A stretch of 64,000 nt of DNA from Phycicoccus endophyticus (GTDB lineage Bacteria > Actinomycetota > Actinomycetes > Actinomycetales > Dermatophilaceae). A program made the translations under genes and the position numbers. The stretch spans positions 1-64,000 of the forward strand of contig NZ_JAANCN010000009.1 of assembly GCF_011326735.1 (NCBI RefSeq), in the 5' to 3' direction. Positions 63,270 to 64,000 of this stretch are shown piece after piece; the first letter of the stretch is position 1, and every line of letters begins with the position of its first letter. The notes under the pieces are model-generated. The model had not been told where the DNA came from. It saw only the letters and a program-made list of their open reading frames with translations, and searched no databases.

Positions 63270-63737
63270 TCAGCGGGGGTCGGTGACGTCCGCGAGGTCG
63301 GCGTCGAGCACGGCGACGAGCGCGTCGGCCCCGACGGTCGCGGCCACGCCCGGGGCGCCGGCGCCGATGGACACCGTGCGCCCGGTGATCGTCGCGTCCG
63401 CGACCACCGGGAGGCGCCGCAGGGCCCCGAAGGGCGTGATCGTGCCGCGCGCGTAGCCGGTGACCTCGCGGGCCACCTCGGCCGAGGGCATCGAGAGACG
63501 GTTGACCCCGAGGTGCGCGCGCAGCTTGGGCCAGGAGATCTCCCGGTCACCCGGGACGAGGACGAACAGGTGGTCGCCCTCCCCGCGCCGGACGACGAGG
63601 GTCTTCAGGACCGAGCCCGGCTCCAGGCCCCGCAGCCGGGCCGCCTCCTCGAGCGACCCGACCGGCCCGTGCGCGGAGATCTCGTACGCGATCCCCGTCT
63701 CGGCGATGGCCCGTCGGGCGCGTTCGGCTCCGTCCAC
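63270..63737 (-). CDS. YbaK/EbsC aminoacyl-tRNA deacylase family
   Basis: A 155-aa protein of the YbaK/prolyl-tRNA-editing fold. It starts VDGAERARRAIAETGIAYEI (GTG 63737, with TACCCT 6 nt upstream as a leaderless -10) and has SVLKTLVVRRGEGDHLFVLV with the catalytic Lys, and GYARGTITPFG. Relatives deacylate Cys-tRNA(Pro) or similar mischarged tRNAs. It interrupts the hut gene run and is convergent with hutU. Confidence 0.87.
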   Translation of the reverse strand: MDGAERARRAIAETGIAYEISAHGPVGSLEEAARLRGLEPGSVLKTLVVRRGEGDHLFVLVPGDREISWPKLRAHLGVNRLSMPSAEVAREVTGYARGTITPFGALRRLPVVADATITGRTVSIGAGAPGVAATVGADALVAVLDADLADVTDPR

Positions 63738-63775
63738 CGCACCAGGGTAGGACGCCCCCGACCGCTCGTCGCAGT

Positions 63776-63791
63776 GTCTGGCCGCCGAGAC
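63776..63791. promoter_or_regulatory. Hut-type palindrome upstream of the terminal gene
   Basis: GTCTGG-CCGC-CGAGAC, one mismatch from the perfect dyad. Its centre is 63.5 bp before the ATG at 63847, with TCCAAT (63834-63839) as -10, almost the same geometry as at hutH. It also lies upstream of the minus-strand YbaK gene. Confidence 0.65.
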
Positions 63792-63846
63792 AACTGCCCC
63801 GCACCGCAGCCCCCGCCGCGGGGCGCGAGTTGGTCCAATGGGTGCC

Positions 63847-64000
63847 ATGTCCACGAGGCCGGCATCCCCGGAGGCGGCGCTCGCCTTCCGCCGGATGTGG
63901 CTCGAGCTGGAGGGCGTGGGCCTGCACCCGACGACCGGCGGCTACCGCCGCTACGCCTGGACGCGCACCGACCACGACCTGCGCGAGTGGTTCGCCGGGG
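63847..64000 (+). CDS. Allantoate amidohydrolase-like (M20 family) gene, partial
   Basis: Only 51 residues are present; the gene runs off the right edge. The peptide contains FRRMWLELEGVGLHPTTGGY and then RRYAWTRTDHDLREWFAG, which matches the N-terminus of actinobacterial allantoate amidohydrolases of the HyuC/M20 family. In actinobacterial hut clusters such a gene often sits next to hutU and the deiminase gene, where it may hydrolyse an N-formyl or N-formimino glutamate intermediate; that role is inference. The hut palindrome upstream strengthens the link. TCCAAT as -10 gives a leaderless start. Confidence 0.7.
   Translation, partial: MSTRPASPEAALAFRRMWLELEGVGLHPTTGGYRRYAWTRTDHDLREWFAG

Overview
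The window is very GC-rich (roughly 73-75% by eye), with tightly packed genes, many GTG starts, frequent ATGA/GTGA stop-start overlaps and several leaderless-looking starts (a TANNNT -10 box 6-7 nt before the start codon). Together with a bacterial proteasome activator ending in GQYL, an actinobacterial-type glutamine-dependent NAD synthase and a MsiK-style sugar importer lacking its own ATPase, this points to a high-GC actinobacterium, perhaps an Intrasporangiaceae-like member of the Micrococcales. The family placement is inference. I saw no rRNA, tRNA, CRISPR array, insertion sequence or prophage; it reads as ordinary chromosome with a few remodelled spots.

Layout. 1-3 kb: a partial repeat-rich gene, a cNMP/CBS/DUF294 signalling protein coupled to a DEDDh exonuclease, and a 55-aa gene divergent from a LysR regulator. 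4-9 kb: a TetR-MMPL transporter operon and a class V aminotransferase-fold enzyme. 9-16 kb: HAD phosphatase, GNAT, NAD synthase, then a TetR divergent from a degenerate ABC ATPase plus YhgE/Pip exporter, with two tandem operators between them. 16-23 kb: DUF2231, MFS, crotonase, SDR, D-2-hydroxyacid dehydrogenase, FMN-binding protein, flavin monooxygenase, saccharopine-dehydrogenase-like reductase. 23-34 kb: two sugar loci, (i) a polyol-type ABC importer with xylulokinase and a SorC/DeoR regulator and (ii) a ROK regulator with a ribose/xylose-type binding protein, single-domain ATPase and permease. 34-43 kb: sucraseferredoxin-like protein, DUF998-metallophosphoesterase fusion, HAD phosphatase, KstD-like flavoprotein, membrane proteins, Bpa and MFS transporters. 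43-52 kb: a PadR-controlled FtsX-type ABC system, acyl-CoA ligase, DUF1304, quinone reductase, MobA-like transferase, and a MerR/aldo-keto reductase pair.

52.9-64 kb is the most interesting part: a dispersed histidine-utilisation (hut) region. An IclR regulator, hutH (histidine ammonia-lyase), hutU (urocanate hydratase) and the start of an allantoate-amidohydrolase-like gene each carry the same 16-bp palindrome GTCTSG-N4-CSAGAC upstream. At the three structural genes the palindrome centre lies about 62-63 bp before the predicted transcription start, a classic activator position; in front of the iclR-type gene it covers the predicted -10. The hut genes are separated by unrelated insertions: a MarR/ABC exporter pair, two ArsR/SRPBCC modules, a decayed glyoxalase gene, an XRE-like gene, a methyltransferase and a YbaK-family gene. 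Other structure worth noting: three 42-bp tandem repeats upstream of hutH, and two related 50-60-bp hairpins at convergent gene ends whose stems differ by compensatory changes.
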